DNA from: Lycorma delicatula
Lineage: Eukaryota > Arthropoda > Insecta > Hemiptera > Fulgoridae
Direction: 5' to 3'
Length of the DNA: 64,000 nt
Assembly (NCBI RefSeq): GCF_047948215.1
Contig: NC_134455.1
Location: 293,161,647-293,225,646, forward strand
Below are positions 48,640 through 60,529 of this stretch, piece after piece (position 1 is the first letter of the stretch; every line of letters starts with the position of its first letter). A program made the position numbers and the translations under genes. The notes under the pieces are model-generated. The model had not been told where the DNA came from. It did not search any database and saw nothing but the letters and a program-made list of their open reading frames with translations.

Positions 48640-50205
48640 GCTCATCGTTTACAATTCCAATGCTATAGGGACATTTTATTGCAAGCCCAGCGTCTTCTAT
48701 TGTTAGCAATTGTCGGAGGCTACAGAACTGTCTCGATATCAGTCTTGAGGCAGTCTCTGTGATCGCCAGCATAAAACCCATGGACAATCTTGCTACGGAA
48801 CGTAGTAGGTGGTATATTTCTAAGAAGGAAGGCCTTCTTACTTTTGAGCGTATGCAAGAGATTGAAGACCAAGGTTTAGACGCTTGGCAAGTTAGGTGGC
48901 AAGTTAGATTCTTCCACTGGTCGATACAAGCATGGTATATTTCCAAAGCTGCGAGTTCTTAGGAGTTGCGAGCAATTAGGTGCCCCCAATCGGTACAAAA
49001 TTTAATTCCTTCCGGGACATGGTGCATTTAGGTATAGTTTGGCTAGGCTTGGTTTGACTGATTTGGGCTTGTGCCCGGACTGTTGAGTCGATTACACTGC
49101 GGACCATGTCCTTTATGTTTGTCCCCGGTACGAGGCTAAACATACCAGAGTCAACTAGTACGTTTAGAACTCGCACAGAATGGACTATAGTGGCTGGCTT
49201 CCTTCGATTCCTCGCACTGAGCTGAACGACTGAGGGGTATAAGTAGAGTAGCGCCCCGGGTGTCTAGAGACCGCCTGGACAGTTGATTGGCCGGAGGTAA
49301 GCGTGTTGGTATCGAGCCACGGTTAGTCAGAATAAGTAAGGTGATCATTATTATAATGTCTTCTGTCGGCGGGACAACGAATGCACTGCCGAGGGTATGG
49401 GTAACCATGCAGCCGTGAGGTGTAGCGTTGTTTTGACGAGATCAATTAATTTGATTGAGGAAGCATCGCTGTCAGCGGGATGGTGAGTGCACTGCCGAGG
49501 GCAAGGATTTCATGCAGCCGTGAGGTGTAGCACCATCTCGACGATGGAAGTTTAAGTGAAAGTAAATGTCACGTGGGACTTTGTCATGGAGCTGAGTGGG
49601 AATAGAACATCTGTTCGCCTCCCCTGGTAGACTACACCGGAGTCCATAATTGAAACCAATTCAGGGGTATGAACTATAAGTTGCGTTCACTAAGGGAACT
49701 ATTTATAAATTTAGTTGTTGCGAACAAAGTTTCTGGTGGTACGTTATTTATTAAACTGCCTCGAATTAATGAGACATTTACACACAAATTGACTCTTTAA
49801 AGTTTAGAACTAGGCAAGGGGTTTATGCTTTCGTGAGCTCGGTTAGTTAGTTCAGTGGGCAACGAAGTAGGACAGTCAGGATTGTCCGAAAGAAACCTAC
49901 AGCGAAGGCGAAGGCTGAGTCATTATCTCACTGATGCAAATGTTTACCTAGGCATTTACATCGGTGGCATCCCAATGAGGGCTGGCTTATTACTGTGAGA
50001 TGTAAAAAGTTAGAGGGCAAAAGACGACTCCCGTTAAAGTCCATCAGGGCTAGGATCAGGGGGGTGGTGGTGTGGCGACCGGAATCGTCACACGGCGGGG
50101 TCTTCCTCTACGGGGGTTGGGATGTTTATTGGTCTCCAGAAAGATCATTCTTTTACGACGAAGGTAGTTTTGATAACAATTTTCTGGTCATTTGGTGATC
50201 TGGGC
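48640..50205 (+). mobile_element. 5'-truncated LINE 3' end (third R1-like relic)
   Basis: Plus-strand broken frames match the ORF2 C-terminus of the other LINEs: AQRLLLLAIVGGYRTVS near 48695-48745, then a segment ending FERMQEIEDQGLDAWQ (48759-48962). GLCPDC, a stop, then VDYTADHVLYVCPRY follows near 49065-49135. The last is the Cys-His block (CPxC, H, C). A long 3' untranslated region follows. It holds a two-unit, 106-base tandem repeat around gcactgccgaggg (49383 and 49489). The end near 50205 is approximate. Confidence 0.7.
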
Positions 50206-50329
50206 CTTTGTTGATATTTACCTCTTTAGTAATTCAAAAAAAGGTTTAACATCGTAACACCGTCTCAGTCAAGAATACTTTTTTCAAAAACTTTCTCGTC
50301 TAATTGCATTTCTTTAAAAGTGTTTGGTT

Positions 50330-50960
50330 TAAATCCTTTTTGAAAAGAAATTTTGATTTTTGGAGCACACTATAAGACATAGAAATGATATATTTCTACT
50401 TAGAGAGGGGTCGCAGAAACCTCACCAACACGTGTCTCAGAAAAAAATCAAATTTTTTAATATTCCGTGTATAATCAAATTTTTTATCTTGAAATCAAAC
50501 CAGTGAATAAATGTCTCTGTTTAAGTAATGTCTTTTATACAGAAACATTTATTCTGTTAAAAGATTAGAATTTTTAAATTTCGTAGGGTATTACTTAGAC
50601 GTGAAGAACCGAATTTTATTCCACTATGTCATTTTGTATTCGAGTAATTACGCATAAAGGAGGATCAACAGTTTGAAGGAAAAATACTTTTTTGAATGGA
50701 ATATACTGTGACTGGATTTTGAGGTTGATTTTTTTTTTTTTAAAGTCTGTCTTTGTATATTTATACTTTAAAGCCTAAAGTGAATAAAGTTTCTTGCTGA
50801 TTACTTCAATGAAATAATTAAATATTCATATATATATATATATATGTATATATTCTTTTCTAGCTTCAATATCCGAAAAAAGTGATTCAGAATTATTTAA
50901 TGTAACTGAAGTTGTTGATTAACGTAGGAAAAATCTCTCCGGAAAAAAGAAAAAAAGTTT
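50330..50960. repeat. Third copy of the N/Q-gene upstream flank
   Basis: Collinear with 31440-31960. Shared phrases include taagtaatgtctttta (gcagtgtctcttatc in A), attacgcataaa with tcaacagttt, and the pair ttcaatatccgaa and aagttgttgattaa. It lies on the promoter side of the minus-strand relic at 47845-48376, as expected if that relic was once a full gene. Confidence 0.65.
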
Positions 50961-50969
50961 TAATTAGTT

Positions 50970-52329
50970 AAGCAAACGAGCAGGTTTCCTTAAAATATTA
51001 AAGGAAAAAGGTTGTAAAATTTCTTGTACAAAGCAAAGTACTTCCAGCTTTTATAAGATTGGTCAGGTTCCTGAAACCTACCAATTTTCAGAGTTTCCAT
51101 GACACATTTTGAATTCTGTTATACGTAATTCAAGATGCATATTTTTTTAAAAGAAATTGAGTTGTAAAATATGTTTTTTATAGAAATAAATTTAGAAAAA
51201 ATAAAATATGAGAAACAGAAATTAGTCAGTAGGGCCGACAATAAAAATGAAATTACTAAAAAAATGACTAAAATACTAAATTTATCTTAGAATTTATTTG
51301 GTGAATGAAAAGTCTGCACCACATCAACTGACCATGGTCCTATAACAATATTTAAGAGAAAAGTTGTTACCATTTTTAGTTCAGGAAGAGATAAAGTTGA
51401 AAATACATATCTTTATCAACAAATTAACCTGGATAAAGAAATTAATTAAAGTAAAGGAGAAGTGAAAATCAGTGACAAAAAATTATAAAGCAGAAAATAA
51501 TTTTTCATAAAAAAAAATGTTAATATAAAGAAAACATTTTGAACAAATTATAATCTTGGTCATTTAACACTGGATTTGTCATTTATCTGTAAAAAATATG
51601 TGGAAATTATTTTGCATAATTCTTAAGGATACACTTTAATACAGAATAATAAAATGTTACGGCAAAATTCAACTTAGACTGTGGTGTCATGATAAAAGAT
51701 AAATTTGGGAGTGTAGGAATGCATAATCTCTTAAAAGCAACTAGTGATGATGAAGAAAGTCAACAAATCTTTATTGATTATACGCTGCTTAAGAGTCAAT
51801 GTGAATCAGTTTGTTTTTATCTTAAATTGAGGACAGTTGGCAGTTAATGCGCGTTGATCTAATGCAAGATCAGTCCCATTCTATGAGCGAAATTGGACAA
51901 GCATTTTAAGCTAGATAAATTATGATATTACACCATTACTATTGATGTAGTCTCTCATTTGGGTCTGTTAATACTGCAGCATTACATTTTTATTGGTGTA
52001 CTGAAGATAAATTCTGACGTGGCTCCAAATAAATAATACTTTGAATCACCCATTTTTAAAAGGTTCATTAAATTTCATTTTCAAAAGTTTGAAAATACTT
52101 GATTTCTACCCAAACAACATGAAGAGGTTACAATGTATTCATTCAGTGTCAAGAACATTGATGTAAAACATTCTTTTACGGCTCTGAAGTTACTCGGCAA
52201 GAATCTAATTTTTGTAAAGAATGTTTGTCAGATAAGAAATAAAAAATGTCCGAGAATAAAATCATAACATAGAAATAATATTATTACAATAAATGAAGAT
52301 TCTTTAAAAAAAGGAATATATTAATATAA

Positions 52330-52384
<55 letters not shown>

Positions 52385-52421
52385 TTATATATAATAATTT
52401 TTTAATAATTTAATAATTTTT

Positions 52422-52453
<32 letters not shown>

Positions 52454-52745
52454 AATTGTTAATTTTAATCTTTTTTTTTAAAATTAAAATACAATTTATT
52501 ACAAAGTTATCTCGCTTTTTTATTTCATTAATACATTGTCTTCTTCATTTTACGGTAAATATTGTTTCACAAACATTGAATATATCTTACAATTATATTC
52601 ATAACCTTTTATTTCATAACCTACTTTGCATATTGAGGAAGCAATTATTTTTATGTAATTAGGAGATTTTAAATCATAAATTCTATTAAACAATCATAAA
52701 TATTTTAAGATATTAAAATATCATTTAAAAATAAATCAGTTTACT

Positions 52746-52787
<42 letters not shown>

Positions 52788-53400
52788 GTATACAGTAAAC
52801 TGATGATACACTAAATTTGTTTTTTTTTTAATAATTTTTCTGGAGTTACTCGACAATTTCTGAATTTTTTTAATTTAATTAAATATTTGTTATCATATTT
52901 GCGAAGACTAAATATTGAAAGAATTGAAAGCAATGAAGTAATCCAACTCGGTTGAATAATGGATGAAATAATGACAGTTTTCGAATAAAATGTTTTAAAT
53001 ATTTATCTAGAACTATCAAATACTAAAATCAAATTAGGAAAAATAATCATAGTTTCCTAATTGTTTTGAAGTTGTCATACATGGCATCTTTTAGTTGTGA
53101 GAAGCATGTTAAATGATTCAGTTACTGTATAATTAAGCTCTAGCTCAGGAAGGGATAATAAGGGATGTAGTTATATCATAACAAGGGATATATTACATTT
53201 TCTTATGATCGTTGAATAGTAATAATTCACAAATTAATATTAAAAATTTTAAATAATTTATTTATAATCCATTTTTTTCTTAATTCTTAAATCCTGAAAA
53301 AAATACTTTTCTGCATGTACCAAAGTATAAAAATGTTACATTATGCAAACTATAGGTATCGAAAGAAAAATCTCTTTTCCTAACTACTACGTAAATATAA
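50970..53400. other. AT-rich stretch with long (TA)n tracts
   Basis: I find no supported exon. (TA)n tracts lie at about 50828-50848 just before this stretch, and at 52339-52378, 52424-52453 and 52746-52786 within it. Confidence 0.5.
52735..52804. repeat. 70-bp (TA)n hairpin with unique 11-bp arms
   Basis: atcagtttact (52735-52745) is exactly complementary to agtaaactgat (52794-52804), with a self-complementary (TA)n core between them. Confidence 0.85.
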
Positions 53401-53735
53401 CTTAATTATAAACATTAATTACATCAATGTTTCTAACAAGGTCTGGATTGTAATTTATATACAAAAAATAATTTTACATAAAAGAAACTAAACTGATAAA
53501 AAAGCATATTTTGTTTTCTTGGATAAAATATTGATTAATTAAGAATACATTAATGCTTAATGGTTTGGCTTAATGCTTAATGGTAAGGCTTAATGGTGTG
53601 AAATTTATGTTATTGAAAGAAAATTTTAATAAATTAAAAAAGCTTAAATTAAGTTCTCTATAAGTGAATTATTAATGAAGGTGAATAAGGAATTCGAAAA
53701 ATCAATACAAATAAAAATTATATATATTAAAATAC

Positions 53736-53745
53736 TTTATTTATT
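53736..53745 (-). promoter_or_regulatory. Poly(A) signal of gene B
   Basis: Overlapping AATAAA motifs on the minus strand about 60 bases past the stop codon, the same layout as at gene A. Confidence 0.7.
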
Positions 53746-53801
53746 CAACTAAACAAAGTAAATAAATCATGTTACATTTAATAAATAAAAACAAATTGCA
53801 T

Positions 53802-56800
53802 TTATAAGACCCATTTCAATGATTGAAACCAGCTACTGCTAACTGGATTTTGGTTATTATTTGGGTTGTTTGCATTCTGGTTGTTATAGTTGTTGCTCTG
53901 GTTCTGATTACTTTGGTTGTTGTTGGCTTGATTCTGATTGTCTTGGTTGTCATTGTTGTTGTAGTTCTGAATTTGGTTGTTCTGGTAATTGTTATTATTC
54001 TGGTTCTGGTTGTAATTGTTATTGTTCTGGTTTTGGTTATCGTAATTGTTATTGTTCTGGTTTTGGTTATTGTAATTGTTGTTGTTCTGGTTTTGGTTAT
54101 TGTAATTGTTGTTGTTCTGGTTTTGGTTATTGTAATTGTTGTTCTGGTTATTATTTACATTTTGGCTGTACTGATTATTGTTGTTGAAGGTGTTTTGGTT
54201 GTTTTGATTTTGATTGTACTGATTATTATTCTGGTTGTTGTTATTGTATGAGTTTTGATTATTATTGTTGTTCTGGTTCTGGTACTGGTTGTTGTTATTG
54301 TAGTTGTTTTGATTATTCTGGTCATACTGGTTTTGGTTGTTGTAGTTCTGATTGTTGTAGTTTTGGTTGTTGTTGTTCTGGTTGTTGTAGTTTTGGTTGT
54401 TGTAGTTTTGGTTGTTATTATAGGAGTTTTGGTTGTAGTTATTTTGGTTTTGGTTATTATTGTTGTTCTGGTTCTGGTACTGGTTGTTGTTTTGATTATT
54501 GTTGTTATTGTTTACATTCTGGTCATACTGGTTTTGATTATTGTTTTGGTTGTTGTAGTTCTGATTGTTGTAGTTTTGGTTGTTGTTGTTCTGGTTGTTG
54601 TAGTTTTGGTGGTTATTATAGGAGTTTTGGTTGTAGTTATTCTGGTTCTGGTACTGGTTGTTGTTATTGTAGTTGTTTTGATTATTGTTGTTATTGTTTA
54701 CATTCTGGTCATATTGGTTTTGGTTGTTGTAGTTCTGATTGTTGTAGTTTTGGTTGTTGTTGTTCTGGTTGTTGTGGTTTTGGTAGTTGTTATTATTGTA
54801 TTTATTATTCTGGTTGTTGTTATTGTAGTTGTTGTTCGCATTCTGGCCATATTGGTTCTGATTATTGTTGTTGTTACTGTATTGATTGTTATTGTTGTAG
54901 TTATTCTGATTTTGGTTGTTGTTGTTTACATTCTGGCCGTTTTGGTTCTGGTGATTGTATTGATTGTTGTTGTTGTTGTAGTTGTTACTGTACTGGTTAT
55001 TTTGGTTGTTGTTCTGGTTATTGTAAGCATTATTATTGTTGTACTGGTTCTGGTTATTGTAGTTGTTGTTATTGTTATACTGGTTTTGACTATGATTGTT
55101 ATTCTGGTTCTGTTGTCCATTCTGGTTATTGTTGTTGTTGTACTGATTGTTTTGGTTGTGACCATTATAGTTGTTGTTATTTTGGTTATTGTTGTTCTGG
55201 TAGTTGTTATAGTAACTCACATTTTCGTTCTGGTTGTTATTGTTCTGATTATTATTTTGGTTATTTCCGAACACATTACCTGAAAACAAAGATATATTAT
55301 TTTTCATCTGTATTTAAAAAAAACATTTGGCAGCAAATTCTGAATTGCATACCGCTATCCTTAATCTGCCTAAGCTATACCGTAGTTTTGCAATACCTGT
55401 GTTTGTCACTAAAAATTAAGATTACTGAATCTTATCAAAACCCTTAAGTCATTAAAACTATCTTCCTGTTTTTATGTTTCATGAAATAGTCTGAGAAACC
55501 TGTAATTAGTCTAAATGTTTGATCGTTAGTGATCCTGCATTATATTTTCGTACATATTTATGTAGATTTCTTTAGATCATATTTCTTTAAGTACAGTATC
55601 ACGTTATTTATTTAAAATATATAGTTAATTAAATCTGTAAAATAAACTCTCACTAAAAATATTTTTTCATGGAAAATAGTACTTGATCTTTATAATTACA
55701 TGTTTTCCACTCACTCGCAGCCAGTATTACGATTTTTTCTGCTAAGAAATTAAAACGATAAAAATAATATTTCAGCCATAAAAATAATGCTAGTCTGTAT
55801 ATTACGTTAACATAAATGCGTATAGTGTTTGTAAATAATAGTCATTGTTCTGTTCATATATCAATAAATTCTTTAATTTTTTTTACATGAAGATAAGTTT
55901 CTTAGAAGAAATAGAAAATAATTTTCTTTTTTAAATACTTTTTTGTATTTCTTTTAGAAACACCTTTACGCATGAATCTACAGCAGATATGTTAGATCAA
56001 ATGTAAAAATAATAATAATAATAAAGGGAAATAATTTCAGAACTGATTCTAGAGCTTGAAATAAGGAATAACGTCCACACAAAACATTGTCCGAAAACGC
56101 TTTTGTATCGAGATGTAGCCGAAAATCTCGCCCGGATTTTAGTGCTCCCGGTGACATCGTACTGAAATTTTTAAGCCGTTAAGGACTTAAGGAGTTTCGT
56201 ATATTTTTTACCATAAAAATCGATTAATACAAGTCCCAGAACTGTATCTTCCATAATTTTTATGATATTCAACGTAAAAACAGAAACATTCGGTGACGAA
56301 AAGTACGTTTTTTAGGTTCCAATTCAATAACTTTGTTAAATTACTAATAAATGAGCAATATTTTATTATCAAAAGTTGTAGATAATCTAATTCTGAGAAG
56401 TGTAATAAAGTCTATGAAAAACAAAAAAATAATTAACTTTTATTATTAAAAAGTAAACTTTTATGAAAAAAATTTTAATGAATTTATAAAAATTAAAAAC
56501 AGCTGCAATTATTTTAATAAATTTAGATTTTTGAAAAATTAAAATATTTTTAATTGATTTTAAAAAAAATTGATATTGACATAATTTGGATTGTTTAATT
56601 ATTTTTAAGGATCAAGTTATATTTTTCTATTTGTTGTACTCTAAAACTGTACTACAATTTTCCAATTGAATTTGAATTTAAATTAAATCTGAATTGTTTG
56701 ATATAAAAAATTCCGCGTCTCTTCAATCATGCAGAATATGCTATTAGGATTTCTATGTACAATTGACCGTTAAATTGGCCACCTAGATCACCGAACCATA

Positions 56801-58887
56801 CTCCTTTATATTACCGTTTATGAGGATAGATGAAATGCAAGGTATACAAGTGAAAGTAGAAACACCTAATTAACTGAACGCTCACTTTCTCAATGCTGCG
56901 CTGTCCTTATCAAGGGACGCGAAAATATCGTTAGGCCGGTGACAAAAAATTTAAGAAAAAGAGTTGAAAAGGGCATCGATGTCAATAGTAGAATTTTCGA
57001 ACATTTTTTTGTAAATTAGTACAATACAAACCACTGTATCTTTTTTAATGAAAGTTAAAGATAATTTTAATTTTTAAAAGGTCTAAGTTATTATATTAAA
57101 AACAGTTGTGTTTTATTTTTGGAAATTTATAACATTTTTCTGTTTTGTTTTATTGTTAACGGCAGAAGTTGATTTCTTTCCGTTTCTTTATTTCACCAAT
57201 TTTCTCAGAATTGAATTATGTATTAGTTTTGATAGTAAAGTTTACGCATTTAACAGTTCTTTAGCAAATTTACTGTACTTCAAACCTAAAAAATAACGTG
57301 TTTTTCGTCACCGAATTTTTCTGTTTTACTTTGGATATCATAAAAACTACAGTACTCGTGCATAATTTATTTGATTTTTAGGTCAGCAAATACAAGAAAC
57401 CATCAAATTTATTACTTACGTAACGCCTTTAAAATTTCAACATGACTTCTTGTCAGCACTGGAACTGAAGTCCATGCGAAACTTTTCGCTAGCCGTAACT
57501 CGATATTAAAGCGTTTTTAGACATATTTTAGAAATTAATGTCTTATTTCAAATTATTGATGAGATAAATGATTTGTAGCGTGTGTGAAAATGCCATGGCT
57601 AACCGGGATTCGAATTCGGGATCTCCGGATGAAAGGCCGAGACTCTGCCGCTCGCGCCACGGAGGCCGGATTTCCTTCTCTATTACACTGCATAAATATT
57701 ACAGGAATATTTTTTAACGTATTATTACAAATAACCACATTACATATATACAGGAACGTGGAATATAATTTTATTTGTAACACAAATAATTAAATATTTC
57801 TATCGTAAACACCTTTTAAAATTTTCTAAAATTTCATTTATATAATAAATCTTCAACATTTCTTTATAAAGAAAATTTAAAAAAATATTATTTGTGAAAT
57901 ATTCAATAATCAATTATTATTGCAAATTTCATTATCTTATTAACCGCATAAGGTTGAATAAGTTATCTTATTTATTTATTTATTAAGCTTTTATAACAAT
58001 AATAATCATAAGTAAATCTTGCGCGTGAAATTAATCCATGAATAATATTTTATTTTGCATTACAAGAAATCAGAAATATTTAAAACATGCGAGCTATGCT
58101 TATTACTATCACTAAAATAATAAGACCTGATGTACCTGACCAAAATTTGTTAAAATAATATATACATTTCAGTATTTTAATCGAAACATTTTAAAGTATC
58201 TTCTTTTTTTGTTTTGTAAGAATAATTTTTTCCATGAAAGACCATTTTTAACTGTATAAGTTTAAGTGAGGGATGAAATTAACAAACTGGGTATTTTTTT
58301 ATTCGCATTTGGCAAAAGATTTACAAAACTTTTTGTAATTTAATTAAAACTAGAAAAATCATTTTACAAAAACAAGAACGCGTTTTACTTTTTAAAACAT
58401 AAAAAAAGTAGATTATATAGTAATTGAAAATTGTAAATAATAATAATAATAATAACTATTACTAATTAAAAATAATTTTATTTTTGGTATTGTATTTTGT
58501 TATTAATGGGTAATCAAAATATATTAACATAATATAACCTGCTTTAAATATTTTAAATTTATAATTTAATTTTAAGTCACGGTACGAATTCAAAATATAT
58601 GTAATTATGCACTCACCATTTTGGTCCTGGTTGTTGTTTTGATTCTGGAATTGGTTGTTGTTTTGGTTATTTTCATTTTGATTATTGTTGTATTGGTTGT
58701 TGTTGTTGTTATTATTGTTGTAGTATTGGTTGTTGTTCTGGTTTTGTTGTTGTTCTTCACTTATTGGAGAAACTTCATTCTGGTTGTTGAAAAAACCGCT
58801 GAAGCACTGTCGTTTGGATTGTCCATAAGGATGGACGGCGGCAGCAGCAAAGCCAACGAGAACCAACAATACCAATGAGGACTTCAT
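53802..58887 (-). CDS. Gene B: secreted Asn/Gln-rich prion-like protein, 582 aa
   Basis: Coding exons are 58887-58617 and 55279-53802; the intron is 3337 bp. The donor is AATG^GTGAGT and the acceptor TGTTTTCAG^GTAAT; lengths of 271 and 1478 nt rejoin in frame into 582 codons plus stop. The first 52 residues match gene A except Ile for Val at position 42: signal peptide, VHPYGQSKR, then QCFSGFF with the single cysteine. The large exon is Asn/Gln with spaced Tyr. It has three QYDQNV units and an internal near-duplicate block (QNYNNQ and QYQNQN runs) that gene A lacks or has fewer of. The C-terminus is PVSSSWFQSLKWVL, one residue different from gene A. Repeat number and order differ between A and B while both ends are preserved, which suggests selection on signal, cysteine and tail. 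Function is unknown; an extracellular structural or adhesive role is inference. Confidence 0.87.
56022..57555 (+). mobile_element. Long-TIR DNA transposon in gene B intron, internally deleted
   Basis: Same element and same intron position as 24825-26340. The transposase relic reads PRLFNHAEYA (near 56715) and within about 20 codons jumps to PLNWPPRSPNHTPLYYRL (near 56770-56825), a C-terminal catalytic-region motif. The middle of the gene is therefore deleted. Copy A instead keeps more of the N-terminus. The right end runs into a SINE at 57560. Confidence 0.7.
57560..57672 (-). mobile_element. tRNA-derived SINE, family 2 (short copy)
   Basis: On the minus strand it reads ccgtggcgcgagcggcagag, then a B-box-like attcgaatccc, then gccatggcattttcacac. 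It shares this head with the copy at 61600. It is absent from copy A at the equivalent site (about 26340). Confidence 0.75.
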
Positions 58888-58893
58888 GTTGAA

Positions 58894-58927
58894 GGTGACG
58901 GTATCATAACCGTCGCCGTCTTATATA
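58894..58927 (-). promoter_or_regulatory. Gene B promoter: TATA box and GC-rich inverted repeat
   Basis: TATATAA on the minus strand at 58927-58921 is 40 bases before the ATG, exactly as at gene A. The inverted repeat ggtgacggt (58894-58902) and accgtcgcc (58909-58917) is kept with one mismatch and the same 6-base loop length. Confidence 0.7.
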
Positions 58928-58959
58928 CTATACGGTTATCATCCTTACTCGATGTCAAC

Positions 58960-59172
58960 AGTTAAGGTGACAGGTCAACTGACGTTGATAATTAAACATA
59001 ATTTTCAAAAATAAAATAGAATAAAAAAGTTAACGCATTTTTTTTAAATGATGTAATTTTTGGTAAAAATATTTCTTACTATCTATGGAATAATTTCCTT
59101 TACTAAAAAAAAAATTCTTAAAATACACTGACAAAACAATCTATAGTAATTCTTAATCTTTGTTAAATAAAA

Positions 59173-59206
<34 letters not shown>

Positions 59207-60500
59207 AAAACGCCTTTTTGTATCTATTTTTACCTATTATTTATATTATATTTTTTTAAATGTTAAAATTACACTGTTTTGTTCTTATTTCATAATATTT
59301 ATTACTTTTCAAAAAAACTTTAATAATGGTTTTCATCTAATTTAAATATTTAAAAATTTTGTATAAATTGTACATTTCGTGAAAAAAATGTTCACCTTTG
59401 TTTTAAAAAATAAGCCTATTTATTACTTAAATATTTTCGCTTTTGCTAAAAAATTCAACCCATTTTGATAATTATTCCATCAATGTTAATTTGTAAACTA
59501 GTCTTCTAGTTTAATGTATTAGAATAATAGTCTCTTTACAGTACAAATTTGTTTCTTAATTGTTATATAATTATTGGTAACAGATTAGGCTTATAACCGT
59601 TTTTATTTTTAATTACTGTTACAACCGAATCTGTTTCTTGAAAATGTTGGTTTTTTGTGAAAATTTAACTCTTAGGTGGAGCATTCCGTGTATTTGTTTC
59701 TTGCAATTTGACTGCAAACAATCCAGCAAAATGGTATAGATTTTTTATTGACAAATATTACAAGAAATTTCCCTGTAGTATTTTGTACAAACTAATGTAC
59801 GCTCCTAAATGGGAAAGCATTAATTTAAATTCTTTATTTTTGGGTTTACTTTACTTTTTAGAGTATTATTAAATTATACGCTCACGCAGTTTAATCAAAC
59901 TCATAGAAAGAAAGGTGTGTTTTTTGAGAAAATAGATGTTTGTTGTTTTATTATTTTTTTCTAGAATTTATATAACATACTATGTTTTGTATTTATTTTA
60001 GCAATGATTATTTTAGCATAATGATAAAACCTAGAAAATTATTCAAATAAGTATTTCAGCGCTATTTAAAATTTCAGAATTTTTAATAATCTCAGTGATG
60101 TAGCTGAAGATCCTCCGCGACAAAGGCACCACTTACTCCCGTCAGTTATCGGAACTCGAGTTTCATACGAACAAATACTCTCGAATTTGTTGAAAAACAT
60201 GATACTTTATGAAAATATCCGATTACCGTGATAGCGTCATATTTTGAAATATCTGTTATAGCTTCATAAATGCTTCTTCCCTTGATAAAATTGAAAATTA
60301 TTTTCAATAAATTTTAGGATTTTATTTATAACCCCAAGTTTCATACTATTTTTCTCTTCGGAAAAATAAATAATAATTGCAGAAACTTAATCTTATGATA
60401 AATTAGAAAAACATAAAAAAATTGGATATATATTAAGATGAGTAGTTGCTTTTGCAGATTAAAACACCTTTTATTTTTAACCTCATTTCAAAAAGCTATT
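58960..60500. other. Upstream flank of gene B with an A homopolymer
   Basis: No exon is visible. It is collinear with 27760-29400. The A-run at about 59175-59204 is some 30 bases long against about 13 at the matching place in copy A (about 27999-28011). Confidence 0.6.
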
Positions 60501-60529
60501 ATTTTCTTTTGCTATTTAGCTATTTATAC

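Noticed and set aside
53823..55447. Long plus-strand reading frames (342 and 399 codons) opposite gene B
   Set aside because: Same artefact of N/Q codon repeats; composition shifts by frame only and no start region is shared with gene A's antisense.
57590..57672. A functional tRNA gene
   Set aside because: The cloverleaf cannot be completed and the same head occurs in the SINE at 61600, so this is SINE sequence.
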